A stretch of 64,000 nucleotides of DNA from Dyadobacter fermentans. Lineage in GTDB: Bacteria; Bacteroidota; Bacteroidia; Cytophagales; Spirosomataceae. Position numbers and translations under genes: made by a program. Under the pieces are notes generated by a model. It ran no database searches and was not told where the DNA came from. It saw nothing but the letters and a program-made list of their open reading frames with translations. The stretch lies in NCBI RefSeq assembly GCF_019924045.1, contig NZ_JAHXBN010000011.1, forward strand, positions 558,001 to 622,000, written 5' to 3'. Each line of letters starts with the position of its first letter. Position 1 is the stretch's first letter. Positions 1 to 9,696 of this stretch are shown in pieces.

Positions 1-1218
1 ATCATCGACCACCAGCGTAAAAACGGGTCGTCCGGCCTGCGTGATATTGTTTCCGATACGGTTGACAAATGGTTCCGCAAGCAGGAAAAGAACGGTTTCG
101 CCGAGAAAGAGGAGTTCTGGGCGTTGCAGGATGTGAATTTTAGTATTGATAAAGGAGACCGCATTGGTATTGTAGGCCACAATGGCGCCGGTAAATCGAC
201 CCTGCTGAAAATCATGAGCCGCATTACCGAACCTACCACGGGTCAGATCAAAATCGATGGCCGCATTGCCAGCTTGCTGGAAGTAGGTACGGGCTTTCAC
301 CCTGAATTGACGGGACGTGAGAATATTTTCCTTAACGGTGCCATTCTAGGCATGTCGAAGGCTGAAATCCGTGAATCGTTCGACGCGATCGTAGATTTTG
401 CGGGGGTTGAAAAGTTCCTGGATACTCCTGTTAAAAGATACTCATCCGGGATGTACGTCCGCCTGGGCTTCGCCATCGCAGCGCACCTCAATCCTGAGAT
501 TCTGATCGTGGACGAAGTACTCGCCGTGGGTGATACCGAATTCCAGAAGAAATGTCTCGGTAAAATGCGCGATGTGTCGGAAAGCGGCCGCACGCTGCTT
601 TTTGTAAGCCATAACCTTACCGCCATTCAGGCACTTTGCAACAAGTCGTTCTATTTCGAAAAAGGCCGGCTGATAGACCAGGGCGACACAACGCACATTG
701 TAACCAACTATCTCAGCAAAGTTTCCCACAAATCGCTGGAAAAGCACTGGGACAATATCGACTCCGCTCCCGGAAACGACCAGGTACGCGTGAAGAGCTT
801 CAAACTTTTCCCGGAATACCAGGATGAGCTGAACCACATCGACGTCCGTACGCCGATCAACTTCCAGTTCGAATTCTGGAACATGGTAGAAGGTGCTTCC
901 CTGAACCTGAGTATGCACCTGTACACCTTCACCGGCGAATGTATTTTCAATGTAGGCACGCAAGCCGAGAGCTTCTCTAAAGGCCTCGTGAGCGGAACTT
1001 GTGAAATACCCGGCAACTTCCTCAACGACGGCTCGTATGTGGTTTCGATGATGATCGTGAAAGACACAAGTACCGTGCTTTACAATATGGAGGAAGCCCT
1101 TGTTTTTGATATTGAGGATTACCGTGAAAATGTGACTTGGTATGGCAAATGGCCCGGGTACATTCGCCCTCAATTGAATTTTTCCATTCGCCAATCTGAA
1201 CACGTAGTGAATGATTAA
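1..1218 (+). CDS. Polysaccharide ABC transporter ATP-binding protein, Wzt-like (5' partial)
   Basis: ATPase subunit of an ABC-2 type exporter that moves a lipid-linked polysaccharide across the inner membrane. The reading frame is open from base 1, so the true start lies before the window; a TTG at 124 is only an internal codon. Visible motifs are Walker A (GHNGAGKST, about bases 178-204), the signature YSSGMYVRLGF, Walker B ILIVDEV and the H-loop SHN. After about codon 260 there is a beta-rich extension of about 150 residues, as in Wzt proteins, where this domain reads the end cap of the glycan. The last 8 bases overlap the aminotransferase gene. The permease partner must lie upstream, outside the window. 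Confidence 0.9.
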   Translation: MIDHQRKNGSSGLRDIVSDTVDKWFRKQEKNGFAEKEEFWALQDVNFSIDKGDRIGIVGHNGAGKSTLLKIMSRITEPTTGQIKIDGRIASLLEVGTGFHPELTGRENIFLNGAILGMSKAEIRESFDAIVDFAGVEKFLDTPVKRYSSGMYVRLGFAIAAHLNPEILIVDEVLAVGDTEFQKKCLGKMRDVSESGRTLLFVSHNLTAIQALCNKSFYFEKGRLIDQGDTTHIVTNYLSKVSHKSLEKHWDNIDSAPGNDQVRVKSFKLFPEYQDELNHIDVRTPINFQFEFWNMVEGASLNLSMHLYTFTGECIFNVGTQAESFSKGLVSGTCEIPGNFLNDGSYVVSMMIVKDTSTVLYNMEEALVFDIEDYRENVTWYGKWPGYIRPQLNFSIRQSEHVVND

Positions 1219-2293
1219 CGTCACTAAAACCTTTCTACCTGACCAGGAAGAATATCTGCAATATGTCCGTGGAATCTGGGAACGTGGTTATCTGACCAAC
1301 AACGGCCCCCTGTTACAAAAGCTCGAAGGGCAACTTAAGGAGTATCTGAAAGTCGATCACCTTTACTTCTGCGGTAATGGAACGATCGTTCTGCAAATAG
1401 CGATCAAGGCGCTGGAACTGAAAGGCGAGATCATCACGACGCCGTTCTCCTACGTGGCGACCTCCAATGCGATCCTGTGGGAAAACTGCACGCCGGTTTT
1501 CGTGGACATTGATCCGGCCACATTCAATATCAATCCGGAGTTGATCGAAGCGGCCATTACGCCGGCCACATCCGCCATTCTCGCAACGCACGTGTATGGC
1601 AACCCCTGCGATATTGAAGCAATCGAGGCCATTGCGAAAAAACACGACCTGAAAGTCATCTATGACGCCGCGCACGCGTTTGGCGTTACCTATAAAGGGA
1701 AATCATTGCTTTCATATGGCGATTTGAGCACTTGTAGCTTCCACGCCACGAAAGTGTTTCATACCATCGAAGGCGGTGCGTTGATCTCCAACCACCCCGA
1801 GCTGGATCGCAAGCTGCATTTGCTCCGTGCCTTCGGCCACCAGGGCGACGAGCACTATGAATTTGCCGGCATTAATGGAAAGAACTCGGAATTCCATGCC
1901 GCAATGGGGCTTGTAAACCTCCCGCAGGTACCGGCGATCATCCAGGCGCGTAAGGAAGTTTTTGCCGCTTACGACAGCCTGCTCAACTGGGATATTTTGT
2001 TTAAACCCACGCTGAGTACCGACATTGAATATAACTATGCTTATTACCCCGTGGTGTTTCCTTCGGAGGCAGTCATGTTTAAGGTAATGGATGCATTGAA
2101 AGTGGAAGAAATCATTCCGAGGAGATATTTTTATCCGTCGCTTAACACCCTTTCCTTCATGCCAAGGCAAATTGCCTGCCCTGTTTCTGAGGATATCGCG
2201 GCAAGAGTGTTAAGTTTGCCATTATATGTAGGGCTTCCTTTTGAAGATATTGAAAGGATCTCCCGCATTATCAACGGTCATTTATCACCATAA
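1211..2293 (+). CDS. DegT/DnrJ/EryC1/StrS family PLP-dependent sugar aminotransferase
   Basis: Probable aminotransferase that converts a keto nucleotide-sugar to an amino sugar (360 aa, normal family length). The cofactor lysine is Lys181 in the context SFHATKVFHTIEGGA, and the acidic partner is Asp152 in YDAAHAFG. The N-terminal segment GNGTIVLQIA fits the phosphate-binding region. The start ATG lies inside the end of the ABC ATPase gene, so translation is probably coupled. With the acetyltransferase at 5065 it could make an N-acylated sugar for the glycan. The exact substrate cannot be read from the sequence. Confidence 0.88.
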   Translation: MINVTKTFLPDQEEYLQYVRGIWERGYLTNNGPLLQKLEGQLKEYLKVDHLYFCGNGTIVLQIAIKALELKGEIITTPFSYVATSNAILWENCTPVFVDIDPATFNINPELIEAAITPATSAILATHVYGNPCDIEAIEAIAKKHDLKVIYDAAHAFGVTYKGKSLLSYGDLSTCSFHATKVFHTIEGGALISNHPELDRKLHLLRAFGHQGDEHYEFAGINGKNSEFHAAMGLVNLPQVPAIIQARKEVFAAYDSLLNWDILFKPTLSTDIEYNYAYYPVVFPSEAVMFKVMDALKVEEIIPRRYFYPSLNTLSFMPRQIACPVSEDIAARVLSLPLYVGLPFEDIERISRIINGHLSP

Positions 2294-2297
2294 TCGC

Positions 2298-4355
2298 ATG
2301 GTCATTTTTTATTGGCTAACCTTTTTCCTGTTTTTATACGGTGTCAGCTTTGTTGCAAAAAAGATTGCTCAACCTTCGCTCACGGAGCTGATTATTACCT
2401 TCTTCATTCTATTTGTTGGTAGCATTATCCCTACCGGCTTTGTTTTGTCGGCGCTGGACCTCACCGCGAACGTCTTCGCGTGGATCGGCGGTACCTACGC
2501 TGTGCTCGCATTGCAATACCTGCTCTGGACAAAGCTCGTACCACAGCAAACACCCTATTCCATTCGCGGGCTGATCGCCAACCGCCTGAGTACGTTCCGG
2601 CTTTGGACGCGGGAACTTTCTGCATATCTGAAAGTGATTTTCGGTGCGTTGTTCCTGACATTAGCGGTGATCGGGATTACCAACCTGATACTCGTGCTGT
2701 TTACTGCCCCCAACGAGTGGGACAGTATGACCGGGCACCTGAACCGCGCGATCCGCTACATTCAGCGGGGCACGATGGAACATTTCGGCGGTGCCAACTG
2801 GAACATGGATACCTATCCGAAGAGCCTGACGACGATCCATATTTATTCGTACCTGATCAGCGGAAATATTGAGAATGCCTTCAAACTCATTCACCAAATG
2901 GCCTACTATGTCACCTTGGTGTCTGTTTTTGGTATTGCCCAAAGAATTGGCCGGAACCTGTCCGCCAGTTTCTTTTGTGCCCTGGCATACAGCCTCTTCC
3001 TCGACTTCCTGATGCAGGCCGTTACGACGGAAACCGATATTGTACTGACGGCCTATCTGAGTTGCCTGCTGTATTTCCTGTTTACCTATTACACCAGCCG
3101 CGACAACCGCTATCTCTATCTCGCGGGAATCACATTTGCGATCGTTACAGGCCATAAGGCGACATTTGCGTTGCTCATGCCGTCGGTGTTCGTGATCATG
3201 ATCTACACCGTTTTCCTGGCGCCCAACTTCAAGGTATTTTTCGAAAGGACGTTAAGGCTCGGGCTTGCGATCGCCTTTTTCGCTTTGATTTACACCATCC
3301 CGACGGGCTACATCCGCAATATCCAGGTTTTCGGACATCCGATCGGCCCTCCTACCGCACGTTACCACCAATCGTACGAGCGGGCGGGCGGCGCGGCCAA
3401 CCTGTTCGAGCAAGGCAGCCGGAATGTAATCCGCTATACCTACGATTTCTGCAATCTCGACGGCATCCGGAATGCCCAATGGGGTTACGACCTCAATACC
3501 GCCATCCGAAAACCGCTGGTGGTCTTGGAAGACAAACTGAAAATGCGACTTGACGAAGAGCAGGACTTTACCATCGTGCCTTTCTCTTTCCAACGCGGTT
3601 TCTATTATTACAATGCGAACCCGTACTGGGGGGTATTCGGATTTGCCCTAATCCTGCCGTTGATGTTCCTCGTTTTGATACGCGTTTTCAGGTCGCGGGT
3701 ACATTTCTTCCTGGTGATCGCATTCTGCCTTAACCTGGCGACGATTTCCTATTCGGCGGCTTATGACCCATTCAAAGGCCGGTACTTCATGGAAGCGGGA
3801 CTTTTCGGCGTACTTTTCTTGCTATTGCTGTTCTCCCATCACCGCCTATCGATCATCAAACCCCGCAGGAACGTTTGGAAAGGCTACATTATGCTCGTCG
3901 TAGGGCTTGCATGCATTTCCGGCATTATGGCTGTTTACCTGAATATCCGCTGTCTCCCGTTCCCGTCATACGGGATGGAGTCGGCATTGACGATGGACCG
4001 CATTCCTTACCAGACATTTGCAAGACCTGATATCACCAAAGCTTACGTTCGCTTCGACTCGATCGTACCCGAAAACGCCACCGTGGCGCTCGCAACCGTA
4101 AATAGCGATTTCGAATACCCGCTATATGGCAAGAACCTCACGCGGAGGCTGATTTCCATCAATCCGTTCGAAGAAGGCCTTCGCCCGATCCCGAAAGACG
4201 CCGATTACCTGTTCTATGCCCGTAAGGTGGTGAACGATACCAGCAAGATCCGCGCATTACCGACTGACATCCGCCTCGGCTCCGACACTACTTTGTACCG
4301 CCGGATGTTCCTGAGCGAGCGGGGGGAAGATTATTATCTGAGAAAACTCAAATAG
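2298..4355 (+). CDS. Multi-pass membrane protein, GT-C/ArnT-like glycosyltransferase candidate
   Basis: Protein of 685 aa with about 12 hydrophobic segments and a soluble C-terminal tail of about 130 residues. The first extracytoplasmic loop carries NEWDSMTGHLNRA; GT-C enzymes that use polyprenyl-phosphate sugars keep a catalytic acidic residue in this loop. A second acidic motif, TETDIVLTAY, follows near residue 255. An upstream TTG at 2241 would add 19 residues but lies inside the previous gene, so the ATG five bases after that gene's stop is preferred. Likely role: transfer of a sugar from a lipid carrier on the periplasmic side. The family assignment is an inference from topology and loop motifs. 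Confidence 0.7.
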   Translation: MVIFYWLTFFLFLYGVSFVAKKIAQPSLTELIITFFILFVGSIIPTGFVLSALDLTANVFAWIGGTYAVLALQYLLWTKLVPQQTPYSIRGLIANRLSTFRLWTRELSAYLKVIFGALFLTLAVIGITNLILVLFTAPNEWDSMTGHLNRAIRYIQRGTMEHFGGANWNMDTYPKSLTTIHIYSYLISGNIENAFKLIHQMAYYVTLVSVFGIAQRIGRNLSASFFCALAYSLFLDFLMQAVTTETDIVLTAYLSCLLYFLFTYYTSRDNRYLYLAGITFAIVTGHKATFALLMPSVFVIMIYTVFLAPNFKVFFERTLRLGLAIAFFALIYTIPTGYIRNIQVFGHPIGPPTARYHQSYERAGGAANLFEQGSRNVIRYTYDFCNLDGIRNAQWGYDLNTAIRKPLVVLEDKLKMRLDEEQDFTIVPFSFQRGFYYYNANPYWGVFGFALILPLMFLVLIRVFRSRVHFFLVIAFCLNLATISYSAAYDPFKGRYFMEAGLFGVLFLLLLFSHHRLSIIKPRRNVWKGYIMLVVGLACISGIMAVYLNIRCLPFPSYGMESALTMDRIPYQTFARPDITKAYVRFDSIVPENATVALATVNSDFEYPLYGKNLTRRLISINPFEEGLRPIPKDADYLFYARKVVNDTSKIRALPTDIRLGSDTTLYRRMFLSERGEDYYLRKLK

Positions 4356-4363
4356 CCCAAGCC

Positions 4364-5062
4364 ATGACTATTGCTATCATGCAGCCGTATATCTTTCCAT
4401 ATATCGGCTATTTCCAGCTGATCAATGCCGTGGACAAGTTCATTATCTACGACGATGTGAACTTCATCAACAAGGGATGGATCAACCGGAACAACCTGCT
4501 CATCGGCGGAAAGGCACACCTTTTTACCATTCCGCTGAAAGACGCCAGCCAGAACAAACTGATCCTGGAAGTGGAACTTGCCCGACATGAACAGTGGCAG
4601 AAAAAATTACTCAAAACCATTCAGCAGTCATATCAGAAGGCTCCCTGTTATCAAAAGGTTTTTGAACTGATAGAAGAAATCGTAAATTTAGAAGTTGATT
4701 CAATCAACGAGCTATGTATATACGCTTTGCAAAAAACCTGCGCGTACATGGGCATAGGCACGGAGATTGTTCCCTCTTCAACGATATATAATAATAAACA
4801 CCTGAAAGGACAGGACCGGATTCTGGATATCTGTAAACAGGAGCAAGCAAACCACTACATCAATCCGATTGGCGGGGTGGAATTGTACGATAAAGGGAAA
4901 TTTGAAAAAGAGGGAATAAGACTGGACTTCATAAAAAGTATATCTAGCCCGTACCCCCAATTTAAAAATGCTTTCGTACCTTGGTTGTCTGTTATAGACA
5001 TTCTGATGTTTAACGGTCTCGACGATATCAGGAAACATTTAGAGGCATACGAACTGATTTAG
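4364..5062 (+). CDS. WbqC-like family protein
   Basis: 232 aa. The N-terminus MTIAIMQPYIFPYIGYFQL and the following IIYDDVNFINKGWINRN are the hallmark of the WbqC family, found in O-antigen and capsule loci. The biochemical role of the family is not firmly established; it is usually associated with amino-sugar biosynthesis next to DegT aminotransferases, as here. It starts 8 bases after the membrane glycosyltransferase gene and ends 2 bases before the acetyltransferase, so it is translated within the same operon. The middle part (about 4640-5050) is richer in A/T than its neighbours, which may reflect separate acquisition. Confidence 0.9.
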   Translation: MTIAIMQPYIFPYIGYFQLINAVDKFIIYDDVNFINKGWINRNNLLIGGKAHLFTIPLKDASQNKLILEVELARHEQWQKKLLKTIQQSYQKAPCYQKVFELIEEIVNLEVDSINELCIYALQKTCAYMGIGTEIVPSSTIYNNKHLKGQDRILDICKQEQANHYINPIGGVELYDKGKFEKEGIRLDFIKSISSPYPQFKNAFVPWLSVIDILMFNGLDDIRKHLEAYELI

Positions 5063-5064
5063 TA

Positions 5065-5721
5065 ATGGCGAAAGTTATCGTTTTTGGAGTACTCGACACA
5101 GCAGAATTAGCGCACTATTATTTGACCCATGACTCTGATCATGAGGTTGTTGCATTCACCGTCAATCGCCAATACATCGAGCACGATAATTTTCACGGCC
5201 TGCCCGTGGTAGCGTTCGAGGATGTGGAAACCGTTTTCCCTCCGTCGGAGTACAAATTCTTTGCGCCCATGACCGGCCGCAACATGAACCGCAACCGCGA
5301 AGCGATTTACAATCACGCCAAAGCGAAAGGTTATCAGTTCATTTCCTACATCAGTTCCCGAGCGACGCTTTTCAATAATGAGATCGGCGAGAACTGCTTT
5401 ATTTTGGAAGACAATACCATCCAGCCGTTCACGACCATCGGCAACAACGTCGTGCTGTGGAGCGGCAACCATATCGGCCACCATGGCCAAATCAAAGACC
5501 ACGTTTTCTTCACTTCGCATGTGGTGCTTTCGGGGCATTGTGTGGTAGAATCGTACTCTTTCTTTGGGGTGAATGCGACCATCCGCGATTACACGACGAT
5601 TGCGCAGGGGACGCTCGTGGGAATGGCATCGGCCATTATGAAAGAAACCGAAGAATGGGGGGTCTATGTAGGAAACCCTGCGAAAAAAGTACCCGGAAAG
5701 TTGAGCTACGAAGCTTATTGA
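5065..5721 (+). CDS. Left-handed beta-helix acetyltransferase, NeuD/PglD-like
   Basis: 218 aa with an N-terminal Rossmann-like part (VIVFGVLDTAELAHYYL) and C-terminal hexapeptide repeats (for example IGENCFILEDNTIQPFTTIGN and the following turns, then GNPAKKVPGK at the end). This is the architecture of sialic-acid and bacillosamine O/N-acetyltransferases that use acetyl-CoA. With the DegT aminotransferase and WbqC it would form an amino-sugar N-acylation unit. An acyl group other than acetyl is possible. Confidence 0.85.
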   Translation: MAKVIVFGVLDTAELAHYYLTHDSDHEVVAFTVNRQYIEHDNFHGLPVVAFEDVETVFPPSEYKFFAPMTGRNMNRNREAIYNHAKAKGYQFISYISSRATLFNNEIGENCFILEDNTIQPFTTIGNNVVLWSGNHIGHHGQIKDHVFFTSHVVLSGHCVVESYSFFGVNATIRDYTTIAQGTLVGMASAIMKETEEWGVYVGNPAKKVPGKLSYEAY

Positions 5722-5762
5722 GTCGATCCGGTGACGAAAGTTTGAGCTAGCTAATATCGGTA

Positions 5763-6986
5763 ATGGAGCAGAAGAAAATACTTTTTGTAAGTCACGATGC
5801 TAACAGGGCAGGGAGTCAGTTGCTGCTGCTGCAGTTATTGCGGCTATTGAAAGAACGGGGCGTTCCGATGCACCTGCTGCTCTGTAACGGAGGGGAACTG
5901 GAAGCGGAATTCGAGGAAGTAGTAGGTGTTACGCGTCTTTTTCAAACTAAAAAGATTACCACTCCCCCTTTTACCGGCAAGCTGCTCCGCAAAACCAACC
6001 TGCTGAAATTCTACGAGGAACATTCGCAGCATAAAGGAAACGAGAGGGTCCTGGCGGAACTCGAACAACAGAATATCGGCCTCATTTTCATCAATTCCAT
6101 TGCCAATGCGGAAGTTTATTACGACTTCCTGAAATCCTTTCACGATTTGCCTCTTGTGCTTTTTGTACACGAGCTGGCCATGTCTGTCAAGATTTATACA
6201 CAGGAAGAGCAACTCTCTTTCCTGCTCAAAAAGACGGATCACCTCATCGCCGTTTCGAACGCCGTCGCTGACCATTATATCCGTAAATACGATTTCCCCG
6301 CTGCACACGTCAGCACTTTTACGCTGATCGACCACGAGCATATCGATCAACGGCTGGCCGACGTTCAGCACGACATTCTTGAAAAAACCTATAAAGTCCC
6401 CGACGACGCCATCGTAATCGGTGGTTGCGGAAATGCTGAATGGCGCAAGGGGAACGACATTTTCAACTGGATCGCCAGCCGGGTTATCCGCAAGACACAG
6501 CCATTGCCGGTTTACTTCGTGTGGGTGGGCGCAGGCCCGCAGCATGAGATCTACCAGCTGATCGAAAACGATATCCGGCTTATGGGATTAGGCGACAAAA
6601 TCATCCTCATTCCGCCAACGCCGCGTGCATTGGACTATATCAACCGATTCGACGTGCTGCTCCTCAGCTCCCGCGAGGACCCTTATCCACTGGTGGTAAT
6701 GGAAGCAGCATTGCAGGAAATTCCGGTGGTATGTTTTGAAGGCGCAGGCGGCGCGCCGGAACTCATCGAGGGCGATGCGGGGTTTGTAGTACCGTATATG
6801 GACATTTCGGCGGCCTCGGATGCGATCATCCAGCTGATCCTCGACCCATCGTTACGGAACACCCTGGGCCAGAATGCACGTAAAAAAGTATTGGAAAGGC
6901 ATAACACAGACAAAAGCGTAGCCAGCGTCGAAGCCATTATTCAGAAGTATTTACCTTTGCAGGTTTCGGAACAGCACAATCAATGA
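5763..6986 (+). CDS. Glycosyltransferase family 4 (GT-B fold)
   Basis: 407 aa cytoplasmic glycosyltransferase. The N-terminal domain starts with ILFVSHDANRAGSQ. The C-terminal donor-binding domain shows GGCGNAEWRKGND and then SSREDPYPLVVMEA, the acidic donor-sugar motif of GT4 enzymes. A retaining transfer from a nucleotide-sugar to the growing lipid-linked glycan is expected. The stop overlaps the next start as ATGA. Confidence 0.88.
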   Translation: MEQKKILFVSHDANRAGSQLLLLQLLRLLKERGVPMHLLLCNGGELEAEFEEVVGVTRLFQTKKITTPPFTGKLLRKTNLLKFYEEHSQHKGNERVLAELEQQNIGLIFINSIANAEVYYDFLKSFHDLPLVLFVHELAMSVKIYTQEEQLSFLLKKTDHLIAVSNAVADHYIRKYDFPAAHVSTFTLIDHEHIDQRLADVQHDILEKTYKVPDDAIVIGGCGNAEWRKGNDIFNWIASRVIRKTQPLPVYFVWVGAGPQHEIYQLIENDIRLMGLGDKIILIPPTPRALDYINRFDVLLLSSREDPYPLVVMEAALQEIPVVCFEGAGGAPELIEGDAGFVVPYMDISAASDAIIQLILDPSLRNTLGQNARKKVLERHNTDKSVASVEAIIQKYLPLQVSEQHNQ

Positions 6987-7966
6987 CCATTGCCTTTACC
7001 ATTTGCTCCATCAATTACCTCGCGCAAGCCCGGACATTAGGAGATTCGCTCAAAGCCACCAACCCGGATATCCGGTTTTTTATTGGCCTGGTCGATACGC
7101 TTCACGGAGTTGCATTTGAAGATTCATACGCACCCTCCTACCCGATGATCGAGATCGACAAGATCGAAATCCGCGATTTTCAGGAAATGTGCGCTCGCTA
7201 CAATATCACCGAGCTGAACACTGCGGTAAAACCTTTCTATTTTACCTATTTTTTCAAACATTACCCCGAGGCTAAAAACGTCATTTATTTCGACCCGGAT
7301 ATCATTGTTTTTCAGCCGCTAACAGAACTCAAGAACTCGCTGGCCAGGCACAATGCCGTGCTCACGCCGCATATTAATACGCCGATCAACGACCGGCTGA
7401 CGCCTAACGAGCTGCATCATCTCAATACGGGTGTTTATAACCTCGGTTTTGTGGCATTCAGCCGTTCGGAGGAAAACGACCGATTCATCGCATGGTGGGA
7501 AGAAAAACTGCGCTATGAGTGCCTGATCGACCTCTGTAACGGGCTTTTCGTAGACCAAAACTGGATGAATTTCTTGCCGGTTTTCGTCCCGAATACCTAT
7601 ATTGAAAGAAGTCCGGGTTATAATGCGGCTTACTGGAACTTGCATGAGCGGACGTTTTCGCAGCGCGACGGCCAATGGTATGTGAATGAAGAAAATCCGC
7701 TGATCTTCTTCCACTACAGCGGCTACGACCCAGCTAAACCCAATATCCTGTCGAAGTACCAGGACCGCTTCGAACTGAATGTTCGTACCGACCTCACAGC
7801 TCTTTTTGCGCTGTACAAAAACAGCCTGATCGATAACGGGAACGCTTATTACCGAAAATTCCCCTGCGCGTATATCAAGCCCGCGCCTGTGCGCCGGTAC
7901 CTGCGCGTGAGGAAATATCTGAAAATGCCTTTCAACTACCTGATCGGCAAGCTGCAAACGATCTGA
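6983..7966 (+). CDS. GT8-like nucleotide-diphospho-sugar transferase with DPD motif
   Basis: 327 aa GT-A-fold candidate. The N-terminus MTIAFTICSINYLAQARTLG resembles GT8 and related transferases, and IYFDPDIIVF supplies a D-x-D metal/donor motif at Asp104-Asp106. Further features are LNTGVYNLGF, DLCNGLFVDQNW and a final HYSGYDP. It is a paralogue of the gene at 8725, which lacks the D-x-D. The start overlaps the GT4 stop by four bases and the end overlaps the next ATG by one base. Confidence 0.82.
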   Translation: MTIAFTICSINYLAQARTLGDSLKATNPDIRFFIGLVDTLHGVAFEDSYAPSYPMIEIDKIEIRDFQEMCARYNITELNTAVKPFYFTYFFKHYPEAKNVIYFDPDIIVFQPLTELKNSLARHNAVLTPHINTPINDRLTPNELHHLNTGVYNLGFVAFSRSEENDRFIAWWEEKLRYECLIDLCNGLFVDQNWMNFLPVFVPNTYIERSPGYNAAYWNLHERTFSQRDGQWYVNEENPLIFFHYSGYDPAKPNILSKYQDRFELNVRTDLTALFALYKNSLIDNGNAYYRKFPCAYIKPAPVRRYLRVRKYLKMPFNYLIGKLQTI

Positions 7967-8718
7967 TGAAAGAGCTGGTTACTGTTATCGTCCCCATTCT
8001 TGAACCTCAGATCAACCCAACGGAGGAGAAGTTGCTGCATCACGCGCTACAAATCCTTGCCGACTATCCGATCATTTTCGTCGCTGGCGAAGGTGCCGAT
8101 CTTTCGGTGGTCCGCGAGCATGCAGAGCATATTGATGTAGTGCATTTCCCGAAACGCTTTTTCGAATCGCGGCAGCATTTGGGACAGCTTTTGTTGATGG
8201 CGGATTTCTACGATCGCTTCAACTGGTGTGACTTTTTATTGATCCATGAGCTGAATAGCTGGGTAGTCAAAGACGAGCTGCACTACTGGTGCAAGCAGGG
8301 TTATGACTACCTCAAAGCCGGTCCCGCATTAGCAGCCCCCCACTCTGCACCAGGCGTTTTGAAACGCATTACCGGGCTGACGGAGGAGGAAAAACGATTA
8401 TTCGGGGCGGGTTATGCCGATAACGGGCTATACCTTTGCCGCATTGAGCGGATGACGGCCACTTTGAAAGGCAAACGGAGTGTAGCCCATCAGTACCGCC
8501 ACAATGCAAACCTCCCCAATGCCGATTCGGTGTTCTGGGAGCTTGAAGCAAACCGGTTTTTACCGCATTTGAGAAAGCCCACCGACATTGTACGCAGCCA
8601 TTTTGTGCAATTTGGTGTCCAATATCAAAATGCCGCTTTACCTTTTGCCTTAACGGGCATTTCGCGGGACAATATCCACGAAATACCCTACTTTAAAACT
8701 TTGCCTGAAACGGAATAG
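7966..8718 (+). CDS. DUF5672 family protein, putative glycosyltransferase
   Basis: 250 aa. FLLIHELNSWVVKDEL followed by WCKQGYDYLKAGP matches the DUF5672 pattern, seen in GT-A-like proteins of surface-glycan loci. HELNSW replaces the more common Q-L-D-x-W found in this family, so the usual acidic residue is Asn here. Tight packing between the two GT8-like paralogues suggests that the three proteins act on the same glycan. Transfer activity is inferred only. Confidence 0.7.
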   Translation: MKELVTVIVPILEPQINPTEEKLLHHALQILADYPIIFVAGEGADLSVVREHAEHIDVVHFPKRFFESRQHLGQLLLMADFYDRFNWCDFLLIHELNSWVVKDELHYWCKQGYDYLKAGPALAAPHSAPGVLKRITGLTEEEKRLFGAGYADNGLYLCRIERMTATLKGKRSVAHQYRHNANLPNADSVFWELEANRFLPHLRKPTDIVRSHFVQFGVQYQNAALPFALTGISRDNIHEIPYFKTLPETE

Positions 8719-8724
8719 TCGTTC

Positions 8725-9678
8725 ATGAATATTATATACACAGTTTGTAACCGAACCAACCTGGCGCATGCACTGGCTCTGGCGGATTCTGTGTTACAAC
8801 ACCAGCCTGAAAGTACATTTTACATCGGATTGGTTGATTCCCTCTTTATTCAAAAGCTTCCGGAGCATGTTAAGCTGCTTCCGGTTTCGGAGCTGGCTAT
8901 TCCGGAATTCGATAGAATGGCCGCTGCATACTACGATTTCGAGCTCCTGCCCGCGACCCGTCCATGGTTTGCATTGGGTTTGTTGAAAAAACATCCGGAA
9001 TGCCGGCAGCTGAGCTTCCTGAGCCCGACTGTTGTGCTTAAAAGCCCGATCGACAGCCTGCTGGATGCCAATGCCGAAATATTTTTAACCCCAAATCTCT
9101 CCGCACCGTTGAAAGAATCTGCCATTCTGGATGACAAGCGCATCTTGAATGCAGGGATGTACCATTCGGGGAGCTGGATTTTGCGGCCTTCGGAGAAGAC
9201 CACGGCAGCATTGGAATGGTGGGCACACCGGACCATCGACCGCGCCCATTTTGACCTTTGCAACGGCATGAATACGGACCAGCTCTGGCTGAACTATATG
9301 CCGGTATGGGTTCCCGCTTCGAAAACCTTACACAATCCCGGCTGGCACTATGGTTTGAATGCCGTTTTGAATAAAAACCTTGTTAGCCAAAATGGCACAC
9401 ACGAAGTTGACGGCCAGCCATTGGTTTCGCTTGATTTCGCCGGATTGGGATATTTCGATCCAATCTGGTCGGATCATGCCCCGCTTGTGACGGAAAACAA
9501 GGCGTTTCAGGCTTTGTTCATGCAATACCAGCGCATTGTCATCAAAAAGAAACAGGAATTGGAAATCGGCGGCGAACCGGCGTTCGGAAAGTATGCCAAC
9601 ATCCTTCCTAACCGGCTCATGCGGAAAGGCATTGCCGCCAGATTGAAGGAATTAACCAATTATATCGATCAGTTTTAA
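8725..9678 (+). CDS. GT8-like paralogue without D-x-D motif
   Basis: 317 aa and clearly homologous to the protein at 6983: MNIIYTVCNRTNLAHALALADS, FYIGLVDSL, LNAGMYHSG, DLCNGMNTDQLW and PVWVPASKTLHNPGW align with it along the whole length. The catalytic D-P-D is replaced by Ser100-Pro-Thr102 in LSFLSPTVVL. The reading frame is intact and there are no stops, so it is not a pseudogene. It may be a metal-independent transferase, a non-catalytic partner of its paralogue, or an enzyme using other acidic residues. Confidence 0.75.
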   Translation: MNIIYTVCNRTNLAHALALADSVLQHQPESTFYIGLVDSLFIQKLPEHVKLLPVSELAIPEFDRMAAAYYDFELLPATRPWFALGLLKKHPECRQLSFLSPTVVLKSPIDSLLDANAEIFLTPNLSAPLKESAILDDKRILNAGMYHSGSWILRPSEKTTAALEWWAHRTIDRAHFDLCNGMNTDQLWLNYMPVWVPASKTLHNPGWHYGLNAVLNKNLVSQNGTHEVDGQPLVSLDFAGLGYFDPIWSDHAPLVTENKAFQALFMQYQRIVIKKKQELEIGGEPAFGKYANILPNRLMRKGIAARLKELTNYIDQF

Positions 9679-9696
9679 CCAGCGAAACAGGATTCC

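Noticed and set aside
442..1224. 260-codon frame opposite the ABC ATPase gene
   Set aside because: Complement of a gene with all Walker motifs; the translation has no family features.
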